Assembly (NCBI GenBank): GCA_019802505.1
Contig: JAFMOC010000102.1
Location: 532,001-596,000 of the forward strand
DNA: 64,000 nucleotides
Direction of reading: 5' to 3'
Source: Corydoras sp. C115
Taxonomy: Eukaryota; Chordata; Actinopteri; Siluriformes; Callichthyidae
The notes below the pieces were generated by a model. It ran no database searches and was not told where the DNA came from. It saw only the letters and a program-made list of their open reading frames with translations. The translations under genes and the position numbers were made by a program. This document shows positions 25,552 to 39,100 of this stretch, piece by piece. Every line of letters begins with the position of its first letter. Positions within the stretch are counted from its first letter, which is position 1.

Positions 25552-28270
25552 GTGAGGTAAGCACATGTGCCCAGATCGATGCGCAGCCTTGAGTAAGGCG
25601 TCCGGGGACCAATTGGGGTCAGGTGCCCTACCCAAGGGCACTTCAGCCATGGTATTTGGTGGGACGGGGAATCAAACCGGGGAACTTCAGGTCACAAGGC
25701 TGGTGGTGGGGTTCCCCATGCCCATCCAGGGGAGAACGTTTCAGGCGCTGGGCAGATACACCCAGGACAGGACGCCAATCTATCACTGGGCACACACTCA
25801 CACAGACACACTCTATATGGGGCAATTTGGAGAATTCATTTTACCTTCATCTATGTTTTTGGACTGTGGGAGGAAACCGGAGAACCCGGAGGAAACCCAC
25901 GCGGACACAGGGAGAACATGGAAACTCTGAGAGGAGAACATGCTAACCACTAAGCCATGTCCTCCACATTTAACCCATCCCGCACACACACACATACTGG
26001 TGAAGTGAACACACATGCCCAGAGCGATGCGCAGCCTTGAGTATGGCGTCCCGGGAGCAATTGGGGTTAGATGCCGTACCCAAGGGCACTTCACCCATGG
26101 TACTTGGTGGGACGGGGAATCAAACTGGGGAACTTCAGGTCACAAGGCTGGTTCCTTAACCACAAACCCATGACTGCCCTTTTTGTTAATTCATTACGGC
26201 TGTAAAGACTCTTTTTTGGTTCCCCTTACAGTGCATTACAGTTTTTTTCAACTTTTGGATGGTTTATAGTAGGGCTGTATTCAACTAAAGATTTTCATAG
26301 TCGAATCTGATTCGTCAGATTTTCCCTATAGTCGACTGATATTCGAATCAGTTAAAATTTCACCACAAGATGGTGCTAAGGGCGTAGTTTAAAAATATAT
26401 ATATATTTTATTTATATTTATTTATATATTTTTTTTTTATATTTTACTTGTTTTTCTAACAAATGAAAACCTTTTTTTTTTCTAGAAATTAGGATGATTT
26501 TATTTGACAAAAGGCTATATATATAACGAAAACAAAGACATTTTATGTAAAAACTAATGCTTAGCAGAAGCCATGGGCACCCCCATGTGGTCAAAATGGT
26601 ACATTCGACTATGAGGTTCATAGTCGACTACGGTTCTCCGAATCGAATCGTCGAATCAGCGAATATTGCAGCTCACCCCTAGTTTATAGTGTAGAAATGA
26701 CATGTATACCGCTCACCCCTATATACCCCTTCATCTGTTTGTCTGTGTTTCCCGTTATCCCATTAAGCTGAAACTTTGCACAATTGTTTATCGTCACACA
26801 CTGGTGAAGTAAGCACACGTGCCCAGAGTGCCCTGGATTGTGTCGTGGTTCTAAGTTCTAGCTTCTCTACCGCATTTATCTATTCTAAGACTGAAGCAGA
26901 TTGGCCGTGGGAGAGAACGGGGTTCGGGGCGGGCTCACTCTGCCATGTCTTTTATAGATGGGAGGCTTCCGGTAGATGATAGACTCACCTGTTGCTGAGA
27001 AGAAAAAAATATAAATTAAAGGTGAAACTGAGGGAGCAATTGGGGTCAGGTGCCCCGCCCAAGGGCACTTCACCCATGTTATTTGGTGGGACGGGGAATC
27101 AAACCAGGGAACTTCAGGTCACAAGGCTGGTTCCTTAACCACAAGCCCATGACTGCCCTTTTGTTAATTCATTATGGCTGTAAAGACTCTTTTTTGGTTA
27201 TCCTTACAGTGCATGACAGTATTTTTCGCTGCTTCGACGATTCGATTCGGAGAACCGTAGTCGACTATGAACCTCATAGTCGAATGTACCATTTTGACCA
27301 CATGGGGGTGCCCATGGCTGCTGCTAAGCATTAGTTTTTACATGAAATGTCTTTGTTTTCGTTATATATATAGCCTTTTGTCAAATAAAATCATCCTAGT
27401 TTCTGTTAATATTTTTTAAATATTTAATATTTTAAAAAGTCCAGAATGGGTATCCCATTTACGGTGCTCTAGAAAAACAAGTAAAAATTTTTTTTAAATC
27501 TTTTTTTATAACCACGCTTATAGCGCCATCTTGTGGTGAAATTTTAACTGATTCGACTATCAGTCGACTATAGGGAAAATCTGACAAATCAGATTCGACT
27601 ATGAAAATCCTTAGTTGAAGACACCCCTAGTTTATAGTAGGGGTGAAAATCTCTCAGTGTTTGGCGATTCGATTCGATTCCGATTTTATTATTTTTTTAA
27701 ACGATTTTTTAGTTCAAATGCTCTTTAAATTTAGTTTAAATGATGTGATTGACGAGATGAAACGACAATGTAAACAAATAGAACATTTATTTAAAACAAT
27801 ACTTCCGCTCCGTCCTGTATCAAATATTTTTGCATCATTTTATATTTATATAAAAATAGGATTGTGCTAAAATAAAATGAGCAGTGTTCGGTTCGCTTAG
27901 CTGCCCGGCTTTTTCTTAAATAAAAAACATCCATCAATGAACAAATAATACTAAATATATTAATACCCAAGTTTACCATGGTGCATTAACCTTTAATCCA
28001 AACTAAAATACAGACTTTACAGTCAGAGTGACTTTAGATTTTGCAAATCTTTAAAACTTAACATTAAAAAATTAAATCCATACTTCAGTCTTTTTAACTA
28101 TATTGCACCAACATTCACTACATTTTCAAAACTTAACCTTAAATATTAAATATATTTTTTCAACTTTTGAACTTCTTTTAGTTTAGCTGATGTCGCGCCA
28201 AACGGGCTCACACATTTGTCGTATTTCCAAAGTACCTCAATGTCATTTTATACTCGTTGTAAACAGTCGA

Positions 28271-28345
<75 letters not shown>

Positions 28346-28796
28346 TCCTGGCTTTAAATGCTAAACACCGGCTTTTAACGCCGACGGGGGGTCGAATCGC
28401 GCTTCCCCCCGCTCCATGCTAGCGAACTACAGCGGGAGCTGGTTAACAAGCATGCTGTACGGTGGCCGAGCGGATCCGTAATGCGATATGCAGTACGCTC
28501 GGGAGGGGGCGCCAAAAAATCAAACTTAAACGCATTTTTTAAAAATCGATTCTTGGGCATTTTGAATCGATTCCGAATCACCTGGACTTCAAATCGCGAT
28601 TCATTGAAGAATCGATTTTTTTCAGCACCCCTCGTTTATTGTGTAGAAATGACATGTCTTTTATTAGGAGTTGTAGTACAGCTTGTAGTTTTACTCTCAC
28701 TGTTGTCTTTTTAATCTTTTGCTTTATTGTCATGTTTAAATTCGTCTCTTTTCTTGCTTTTGGGGCACAGTGTGGGTTTGTTCCTGGTTAATTCTG

Positions 28797-28831
<35 letters not shown>

Positions 28832-29181
28832 GTGCTCTGAGGGCGTGAATGCGACTTTGCTTCGGTCACGCTGATTGGCTGGGGGCTTGGCACAGGCTCT
28901 GAGAGTGGCAGGAGTTCACCCTTTTACCCGCAACTGGAGGCGCGGTCCGGCACGCCCACCACCAACCCAGCGCCCAAGCACTTCCACGTGCCAGGTACCC
29001 CACGAGGTCACGGCTTTGCATCCAGCCTCATTCACTCTTTCCCTTTTCCTTGCCTTCTCACTCTCTCTACCTCAAATGCTTTCATTTACGACGTTTTTTG
29101 CACATTATATAATATATATAATATTTGTACATTCAGTGGACACAAGATTTGGGCTTACTTCCAAAAGAAACTAATGTACAC

Positions 29182-29216
<35 letters not shown>

Positions 29217-32200
29217 ACATGTTTGTGACATGTGTGTGTCCATTATCTTCTGGTTTATCCTCTGCTAGGGTCGCGGGGGGTTCCCCATGCCCATCCAGGG
29301 GAGAACATTTCGGGCGCTGGGCAGATACACCCAGAACAGGACACCAATCTATCTCACTCACACAGACACATGCTATATTGGGCAATTTGGAGCATTCAGT
29401 TTACCTTGAATCCATGTTTTTGGGATGTGGGAGGAAACTGGAGGAACCCCACTGGAGGACTGGAAACTGGAGGACTCGGGAAGAACATGGAAACTCCACC
29501 CAGATTGGGATTCGAACCGGGAATCCCTAGCACTCAGAGGAGAACATGCTCACCACCATGCTCATTCGAATCCCAATCTGTTCTCCCCGTGTCCACGCGG
29601 GTGTCCTCCGGGTTCTCCGGTTTCCTCCCACAGTCCAAAAACATGGGTCAAGGTCAGTTGAATTCTCCAAATTGCCCCATATAGAGTGTGTCTGTGTGAG
29701 TGAGTGTGTGCCCAGCGCCCGAAACATTCTCCCCTGGATGGGCATGGGGAACCCCCCCGCGACCCTAGTAGGGGATAAAGCAGAAAATAATGGATGGCGT
29801 AATTAATTTTTTTTTTAAATCATTTCAATTGTGGGCCCTGAATCTAGAACCTATGAAATGAAAGATTCTAATCTGATCTAAGACTCTATATCCTCTCCTT
29901 CTTACCGATCACTTCTCAGTTTCACCTTTAACTTCTCTTTTTTCTTCTCAGCAACAGGGGAACCTAACATCTACCGGAAGCCTCCCATCTATAAAAGACA
30001 TGGTAGAGTGAGCCCGCCCCGAACCCCGCTCTCTCCCACGGCCAATCCGCTTCAGTCTTAGAATAGCTAAATGCGGTAGAGTAGCTAGAACTTAGATCCA
30101 CGATACAATCCAGATACATCTCTGTACTAGTAGGAGATGCTGTACAGTATTGTACTCGTCTACTCGTCAGCTTTCCTTTAAATATCAGATTTCCAAGGGT
30201 TAGGGTTCTATCTGGAACCCATGCTTTTGGTCTTAGAATAAAAGAAAGATGCGAGATCGATGATGATGATGATGATGATGCCTTTACTAGTCCCACAATG
30301 GCCCCAGATTATGTTCCTAATGGAACGCAGATTGGGAACCCTATAAAAACACCTTAGGCAAAGCATATATTGACACCCAATGGTCACGGTTTTTGGACTA
30401 GCTACCACTTAACGCCATCTTTCTGGAGCTGGTGAGTGAGCAGTGAAGGCGTGATCGAGGTGGGGTGGGTGGGGGGTGGGGGCAGTCTGTGTTTTCAGTT
30501 CACAGAGGTCACACCGGAACAGCAACGTCCTTGAAACAGTTCGTAGGTATCAGCACTCCATAGCGACGATTCTTCTAGGGGAGGTTTAGCTATCAACAAC
30601 TCACCCCGAATGCTAACTCTCAATAACCCAAGGCCGAAACAGTAAATAAGACTCATGTTTAGGCAAGGCTTACGCAATTTTAGTGTGGATCCCTCAAACC
30701 GGTCTCCAAAGTTCTCCAAAGTGTCTCCATGATGGTATCCATATTGCGATCAATAATCACAGTCTGGGTTCCAACGGTTCTCCCCATCACGTCAATCATA
30801 TTGGGCGGTTGAAGGGACGCTGGACAGCTGACCAACCACGTCCAAATTCCTGATAAACCGAGACGTATATAAAAATAGATCTCTCGATCTGTCTAACTAT
30901 GAGCATGGGTTCTCCTCTCAGTGCTGGGGATTATAGATTCCAATCCCAATCTGGGGGGAGTTTCCATGTTCTCCCCATGTCCCCCCAGTTTTCTTCAAGG
31001 TTCTCCTTCCACAGTCTAAAAAACATTGACATCCAGGTAAATTAAATGCTCCAAATTGCCCCATATAGAGTGTGTGTCTGTGTGAGTGAGTGTGTGTCCA
31101 GTGATAGATTGGTGTCCTGTCCTGGGTGTATCTGCCCAGAGCCCAAAACGTTGTCCCCATAAATGCCCCATATAGTGTGTGTGTGTGGGGGGGGTCTGTA
31201 TGAGTGAGAATGTGCCCAGTGATAGATTGGCGCCCTGTCCGGGGTTTATCTGCCAAGAGCGTGAAAGGTTCTCCCCTGGATGGGCTTGGGGAATCATCCC
31301 TTGACCCCGTAATTGCCCCATATAGTGTGTGTGTATTTGTGTGAGTGAGTGTGCCCAGTGATAGGTTGGCGCCCTGTCCTGGGTGTATCTGTCCAACGTC
31401 CGAAACGTTCTCCTCTGGATGCCCCCCCGACCCTAATAGAGGATAAAGCAGAAGAATGAATAAAGTATGAATGATGAATACTTTTAATTGCCCCATATAT
31501 CGTGTGTCTGTCAAGTCAAGTCAAGTAATTTATTTATATAGCGCTTTTTACAACAGTACATTGTCACAAAGCAGCTTTACAGAATGAAAAGCCTTTAAAC
31601 CCCCAAAGAGCAAGCCGAAGCGACAGTGGCAAGAAAAAACTCCCTTTTATGTTGTTATTTAAGGAAGAAACCTTGGGAGGACCAAGACTCAATGGGGGAC
31701 TCATCCTCCTTGAGCGGAGTCTGTGTGAGTGAGTGTGCCCAGTGATGTATTGGCACCCTGTCCTGGGTGTATCTGCCCAGCGCCCAATACTTTCTCCTCT
31801 GGATGGGCATGGGGAACCCCATTCCCCATTCCATACCTGACGCCTAGTCCACTCAGCAGAATGTCCTCAACGGAAAGTACACCACGTCACGCCACTTCCC
31901 CCACGTTCCATCGTATATCCGGCTGCAAACGCTCCGTCCCCGTTCCGTCGTCCTTCTCATTGAGTGTCAATAGCATTGAGAGACCCTTTACTCAATTCCA
32001 CGATGTTGTCTTTGGAAGAGCAGTTGCTAATAGTGTCCTTGCAGACGAGACCAGCAGGGTTGGATTAGGGAACGGAGGGACGGAGTGGGAGTGGGGTGGC
32101 GAGAGAAATTGAGAGAGAGATCCGGTCAAAAAACCTGTGACTTAAGTGGAATATTGTGTCGTTGGCTGCTAGCTGTGTTGTTTCGATCTGTTTCTGTAGG

Positions 32201-32329
32201 TTTTAATGTCGCAATTCCAATTTTTTGTATCAAAAGCATAAAAACCTCTCACAGTGCATGAATGTGAGCATGTGTGTGTTCAGTATCTGTACAAACATCC
32301 TGTTTTCTTTCTAATTGCATATTGCATGA

Positions 32330-32385
<56 letters not shown>

Positions 32386-32688
32386 CAAGTAGTAATATCT
32401 GTATGTGTGATCCAGCATTCCAGGCTTGTGACATTTTATGACCACAGCACAAATGCCCTTTTCTTTTGCACTAATACCACAACATGTTGACTGATAGATT
32501 TATTTTTATTTTCAATTTACCTTTATATATATATATATCCTTTATATATTTACTTTTTTGTCTTAAGGCAGCTTTACAGCATTTTAAACCTGAACCTCCA
32601 AAGAACAAGCTAAAGCGATAGGGGCAATTAAATATAAATATATAATATTATATATACTACATGTTATATATAAAATTTATATATCCAT

Positions 32689-32761
<73 letters not shown>

Positions 32762-33090
32762 ATCCATTATATTTCACTTTATTCTCTATTAGGGGGTTCC
32801 CCATGCCCATCCAGGGAAGAACGTTTCGGGCGCTGGGCAGATACACCCAGAACAGCACGCCAATCTATCACTGGACACACACTCACTCACACAGACACAC
32901 TCTATATGGGGCAATTTGGAGAATTTAATTGACTTGATCCATGTTTTTGGACTGTGGGAGGAAACCGGAGAACCCAGAGGAAACCCACGCGGACACGGGG
33001 AGAACATGGAAACTCCACCCAGATTGGGATTCGAACCAGAAATCCCTAGCTCTAAGAGGAGAACATGCTAACCACTAAGCCACTGTGCCG

Positions 33091-33166
<76 letters not shown>

Positions 33167-36100
33167 AATGCACTATTTTTTCTAATGGAATGAAAAAATA
33201 AAGACATTAAATAATTAATGTGGATGTCACAAGCCTGTAATGAATGCCTTGCGATGAAGCTTTGTTAAACATGTGAAAGCTGAAAAAGACATATAGACTC
33301 TATTCATTTGAATATCGTCCAAAACAAGTGTCCTCTACGTGTCCTATAATTAATGTCCTATAAGACGAGTGTATGAGCATTGATTGAAATCACAGGACAG
33401 ACGCACAAATACATTTCCATCTACAGCTGTTTTGCATCTGGTGGTGGCGGTTTTATCAGAAAGACGTTTCCCGTGAGGAGGCTAAAGTCGGGTACATCAA
33501 AATTCCAGATGCAGCTTAAATTGGCCGAACAGTAACGTAAACACTATTTCCACCATGGCTGACCAGTTAAGCAACATCCATCCACCCATTATCTTCTGCT
33601 TTATCCTCTCCTACGGTCATGGGGGGGGTTCCCCATGTCCTTCCATGGGAGAACGTTTCTGGGCAGATACATCCAGATACGCTGGGCAGATACATCCAGG
33701 ACAGGGTGCCAATCTATCGCTGGGGACACACTCACTCACACAAACACACTCTATATGGGGCAATTTGGAGAATTCAATTGACCTTGATCCATGTTTTTGG
33801 ACTGTGGGAGGAAACCGGAGAACCCGGAGGAAACCCACGCGGACACGGGGAGAGCAAGGAAACTCCACCCAGATTGGGATTCGAACCAGGAATCCCCAGT
33901 GCTGAGAGGAGAACGTGCTAACCGCAAAGACACCATTCATCCATTATCTTCTGCTTTATCCTCTATTAGGGTCGCGGTGGGGGGGTTCCCATTCCCATCC
34001 AGGGGAGAACGTTTCGGGCGCTGGGCAGATACACCCAGGACAGGACGCCAATCTATCACTGGATGGGCATGGGGAACCCCCCCCCCCAACCCTAGTAGAG
34101 GATAAAGCGGAAGATAGAAATGGAATAATAATAATAATAATAAAAAACAGGCCACTCTACCTGATCACTGAATCTGGATCCGTCTTGTTTGCGGTTACTG
34201 CCGAAATTTCCCCCAAATTTATTATAACGCACTGAATTGCATTGAGGGTGGCACAGTGGCTTAGTGGTTAGCATGTTCTCCTCTCAGCGCTAGGGATTCC
34301 CGGTTGGAATCACCATCTGGGTGGAGTTTCCATGTCCTCCCCGTGTCCTCCGGGTTCTCCAGTTTCCTCCCACAGTCCAAAAACATGGATCAATTGAGTT
34401 CTCCAAATTGCCCCATATAGAGTGTGTCTGTGTGAGTCCGTGTGTGTCCAGTGATAGATTGGCGCCCTGTCCTGGGTGTGTCTGCCCAGCGCCCGAAACG
34501 TTCTCCCCTGGATGGGCATGGGGAACCCCCCGCGACCCTAATAGAGGATAAAGCGGAAGATAATGGATAGATGGATGGATGAATTGCATAGAGTACTTCC
34601 CCCTTGACATTTGATTCTCTTCCATATGGGTAACAAAGCTGACGTCTCTACCGCTCCCTTTTACGCTACAATTAATTTCCTTTGTTGTTTTCCTTTTTTC
34701 CTTTTTTATTTTATTATATTCTTTAAATTCCCTCCACATTCCCGCTGTGAATTCCCTCATCCACCTTTAACCTTGTAAGTATAATTCCTCCGTAATATAT
34801 AAACTGGTGTCTGTCTTTACACCGTCCAATGCCACCCTCATCCCCAAAAAGGGACGTCGCCTAGAGCTGAACCCTGTGGTCGGCTCTGTTTGGCTGTTTC
34901 TGACATCGATTCTGAAATACAGTAATACGGTATGAGATGGCGTGCGTTTTTGGGAATAAATCACGATGATGCACAACTTCGAGTGCCGTATTGCTTTTAA
35001 ACGAGGGTTGGAACTTAAATAATGGCAACTATTTATTCCCAACCGATACAAAAGAGTTACATGTTTGCACCTAGGGGTGAGCTGCAATATTCGCTGATTC
35101 GACGATTCGATTCGGAGAACCGTAATCGACTATGAATCTCATAGTCGAATGTACCATTTTGACCTCATGGGGGTGCACATGGCTGCTGCTAAGCATTAGT
35201 TTTTACATGAAATGTCTTTGTTTTCGTTATATATATAGCCTTTTGTCAAATAAAATCATCCTAATTTCTGTTAATATTTTTTTTAATGATGTGTACGCTT
35301 TAACAATAGGCTACACATTAATAAAGCTCCCCCTGCAGTTAGTTGCACATTCCAAATGAGCAGAGCTGAACACGCTACAGGGCCGTTAGCATCTACCGGT
35401 GTAGTTTTTTTGAAAATGATGGATCCCATTTACGGTGCTCTAGAAAAACAAGTAAAATATTTTTAAAAAATCTTTATTGAAAACCACGCTTATAGCGCCA
35501 TCTTGTGGTGAAATTTTAACTGATTCGACTATCAGTCGACTATAGGGAAAATCTGAAGCATCAGATTCGACTATGAAAATCCTTAGTTGAAGACACCCCT
35601 ATTTGCACCTGTTACTGTCCTTCAAAGTAGTCCCCAGTGTTGTGTAGAACCCGTTGCCAGCGATGTGGAAGGCGTAGTATACCGTCAGCAGAGCCTGTTC
35701 TGTTGATGGTGCGAAAGGAGCGGTCTACTGCCTGTCCAATCTCTGGAACAGTTCTGAAGCGAAAGTACTGTACATCCACCATACTCCCTGTATGTCCCTG
35801 TGACTTTGATTTGATTCCGAAGATGAAGTAAACACTTTCGCTTCAGAACTGTTCCAGAGATTGGACAGGCAGTAGACCGCTCCATTCGCACCATCAACAG
35901 AACTGGCTCTGCTAACAGTCATCCAGGTTCTTATCGACCTACTCTCCAGAACACTACCAGTCGTCGCCGTCCAGTTACTACCAGAACACGGGTTCCCCAA
36001 ATTGTAGGTGACAAATTGTTTACTCAGCGGTTTATCTACCTTTAAAGCCACTACCAAATTCAAGTTCAAGTTATTTATTTATATAGCGCTTTTTACAACA

Positions 36101-39100
36101 GTACATTGTCACAAAGCAGCTTTACAGAATGAAAAGCATTTAAACCCCCAAAGAGCAAGCCGAAGCAACAGTGGCAAGAAAAAACTCCCTGTTATGATGT
36201 TATTTAAGGAAGGAACCTTGGGAGGACCAAGACTCAGTGGGGGACTCGTCCTCCTTGAATGGCCGGCAGCATCAACAATGTAGGACAGCCATGTACAGAT
36301 ATTAAACAAATGGAAAAACTCTAACAACTGGAAAACTATATGTGAGTCCATTAAGGGGGTCCTGCAGGATCTCCAGGAAGCCGGTCACACCTCAAAAGAA
36401 ACCCCTACCATGGTGGGGTTCCCCATGCCCATCCAGGGGAGAATGTTTTGGGTGCTGGGAAGATACACCCAGGACAGGACACCAATCTATTTACTCTTAC
36501 TTACAAAAAAACACACAAACACACTCTATATGGGGCAATTTGGAGAATTCAATTGACCTTGAATCCATGTTTTTGGACTGTGGGAGGAAACCGGAGAACC
36601 CAGAGGAAACCCACGCGGACACGGGGAGAACATGCCTTGTACTGTAGTACAGTACGATACATGCTCGAAATTATGTGGACAATTCTCCAGACTCCTGTTC
36701 AAATCCCAATCTGGGTGGAGTTTCCATGTTCTCCCCGTGTCCACGTGGGTTTCCTCCGGGTTCTCCAGTTTCCTCCCGCAGTCCAAAAACATGAATCAAG
36801 GTCAATTAAATTCTCCAAATTGCCCCATAGAGTGTAAGAAAGTGAGTGTATCCACTGATAGATTGGCGTCCTGTCCTGGGTGTATCTGCCCAGCGCCTGA
36901 AACGTTCTCCCCTGGATGGGCATGGGGAACCAACCCCCCCTCCCTCCATGGCAATTATTATCTACTTAATAATACTATTGGATACTGTATCTGCTGACAG
37001 TGTGTTTTAACCTGTTCCCCACTGTTCCACAATGTTCCATGCTAGGAACTACTTTGAAGGACAGTAACAGGTGCAAACATGTAACTCTTTTGTATCAGTT
37101 GTGAATAAATAGTTGCCATTATTTAAGTTCCAACCTTCGTCAAATAATTACAAACACACTATAATGTGTTACAATTAGCCGATGTCACAGCTAGAAGGGA
37201 GAGAGTACAAAACTGTAGAGGGTTTAAGAGTAGTCTTTAATGCAGAAGACACCGGGTGAAAAACAGCCATAGAACGCAACGGGACATAACCATAAAACCA
37301 ACAGGGAACATTGGGAAAAGTTGGGTAGTTAAACATATAGAGGTTAGTCACGTGACAGGAAAACAGCCGAAGTAGATTAAACGGAATTACCAAAGAAATA
37401 AATACACCATGAAAACACACAGCTGAAACAGATCCACACTAACGACTAACAGGGTCCAATAGGGGGCGCTGATTAGCCGTCCGGAAGAGCCGTCCGGCAA
37501 TACCACCAGCGACCGATATATGACATAATATTAAAAAAACAATGTTTGATATATAAATGCGTTTCTTGAAAGCAAAATCATTATAAAATGGTCTTCCACG
37601 ACGTAAAAGTACACCCTGATCGCTGAGTAACGGGATTCCGGTTTCTCAGAACACGCTTTATAAAAACCAACAGCGATCGACTTGGTGCTCATTGGGAAAA
37701 TAATGTATCATATATCACGCATTGATACGAGAACCTCCGGGTTCTCCAGTTTCCTCCCACAGTCCAAAAACATTGGATTCAAGATAAACTGAATGCTCCA
37801 AATTGCCCCATATAGAGTGTGTCTGTGTGAATGAATGTGTGCCCAGTGATTGGTGTCCTGTCCTGGGTGTATCTGCCCAGCGCCTGAAACGTTCTACCCT
37901 GGATGGGCATGGGGAAGCCACCCCCCTTCCCCCCTTCCCCCCAAAATTGCTGACACAGGCAAAATCGGAGGTGATGGACCCGGTGATGAAACGTTTAGGA
38001 ACCCTCTATGGTTCCATGTTCGTAGGCTCCGTGTTGGTGGGAACAGCTCTGTGTGTGCGGTGCTTGTTGTGGCTTTTCTTGTGATGTGTTGTCTGTTTCT
38101 CGTCCTTGATTGGGCCGTGATGGACATCTGTTTGCTTGTTGCCCTTTTTAGGGCAAATATTCTTGTAATTTATTTAAATTTGAGCTTTTAAATATATGTG
38201 TTTTGTTCTGCAGATTATCACAATGAAGCACCAAAGAGCAGGACTAGTGAGGACATCCTCCAGTCATCCAGGTTCTTATCGACCTACTCTCCGGAACACT
38301 ACCAGTCGTCGCCGTCCAGTTACTACCAGAACACGGGCTCCCCGAAATGTAGGTGACATCGTTTACTCTGCAATTTATCTACCTTTAAAGCCACTACCAT
38401 GGTAGGGTTTCCCCTTGCCCATCCAGGGGAGAACGTTTCGGGCTCTGGGTGGATACACCTAGTACGGGCGCCAGTCTTTTTACACTTCACACTCAAATGT
38501 ACTCTATATGGGGCAATTTATCTTCACCTTGAATCCATGTTTTTGGACTGTGGGAGGAAACCGGAGAACCCGGAGGAAACCCACGTGGACACGGGGAGAA
38601 CATGGAAACTCCACCCAGATTGGGATTCGAATCAGGAATCCCTAGTGCTGAGAGGAGAACATGCCAACCACTAAGCACCCTGTAATTATTGGATATATTT
38701 TGAATTATTAATTAGTTCATTCATTATCTTCCGCTTTATCCTCTATTAGGGTCGCGGGAGTGGGTTCTCCATGCCCATCCAGGGGAGAAGGTTTTGGGCG
38801 CTGGGCAGATACACCCAGGACAGGACGTCAATCTATTTACACTTACTTACAAAGAAACACAGAAACACTCTATATGGGGCAATTTGGAGAATTCAATTCA
38901 CCTTGAATCCATGTTTTTGGACTGTGGGAGGAAACTGGAGAACGTGGAGTAAACCGATGCGGACACGGGGAGAACATGCCTCATACTGTAATACAGTACG
39001 ATACATGCTCAAAATTATGTGGACAATTCTCCAGACTCCTGCTTCGAATCCCCATCTGGGTGGAGTCTACATGTTCTCCCCGTGTCCACGTGGGTTTCCT

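Larger units (their letters stand above)
35001..37140. mobile_element. Composite mariner structure carrying ablim3 sequence
   Basis: The outer 93 bp are inverted repeats: left 35001-35071 plus 35610-35631, right 37048-37140. Both ends carry the last codons of a mariner transposase, YFEGQ-stop. The left arm on the minus strand reads RWQRVLHNTGDYFEGQ then stop. Two further inverted arms (35686-35766 and 35833-35913) encode FRTVPEIGQAVDRS-like transposase sequence. Thus two mariner 3' ends face each other. Between them in the right arm lies a copy of ablim3 exon 12 and its intron (35916-37046), and the left arm is split by an hAT MITE. No intact transposase is present. Confidence -1.

Noticed and set aside
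26829..27032. Alternative sense exon or separate gene
   Set aside because: It is antisense to ablim3 and its donor is GC; homology extends into intron, so it is a genomic duplication.
31729..32112. 127-codon open frame in the large intron
   Set aside because: The start lies in a SINE tail, no domain is recognisable and no splice sites join it in phase with exons 11 and 12.
35685..35897. Short unknown gene on the minus strand
   Set aside because: The readable peptide is mariner transposase C-terminus in inverted duplicate, not an independent gene.
37894..38191. Open frames before exon 12
   Set aside because: They are mixed SINE tail and intron sequence; the real exon begins at 38214 in another frame.
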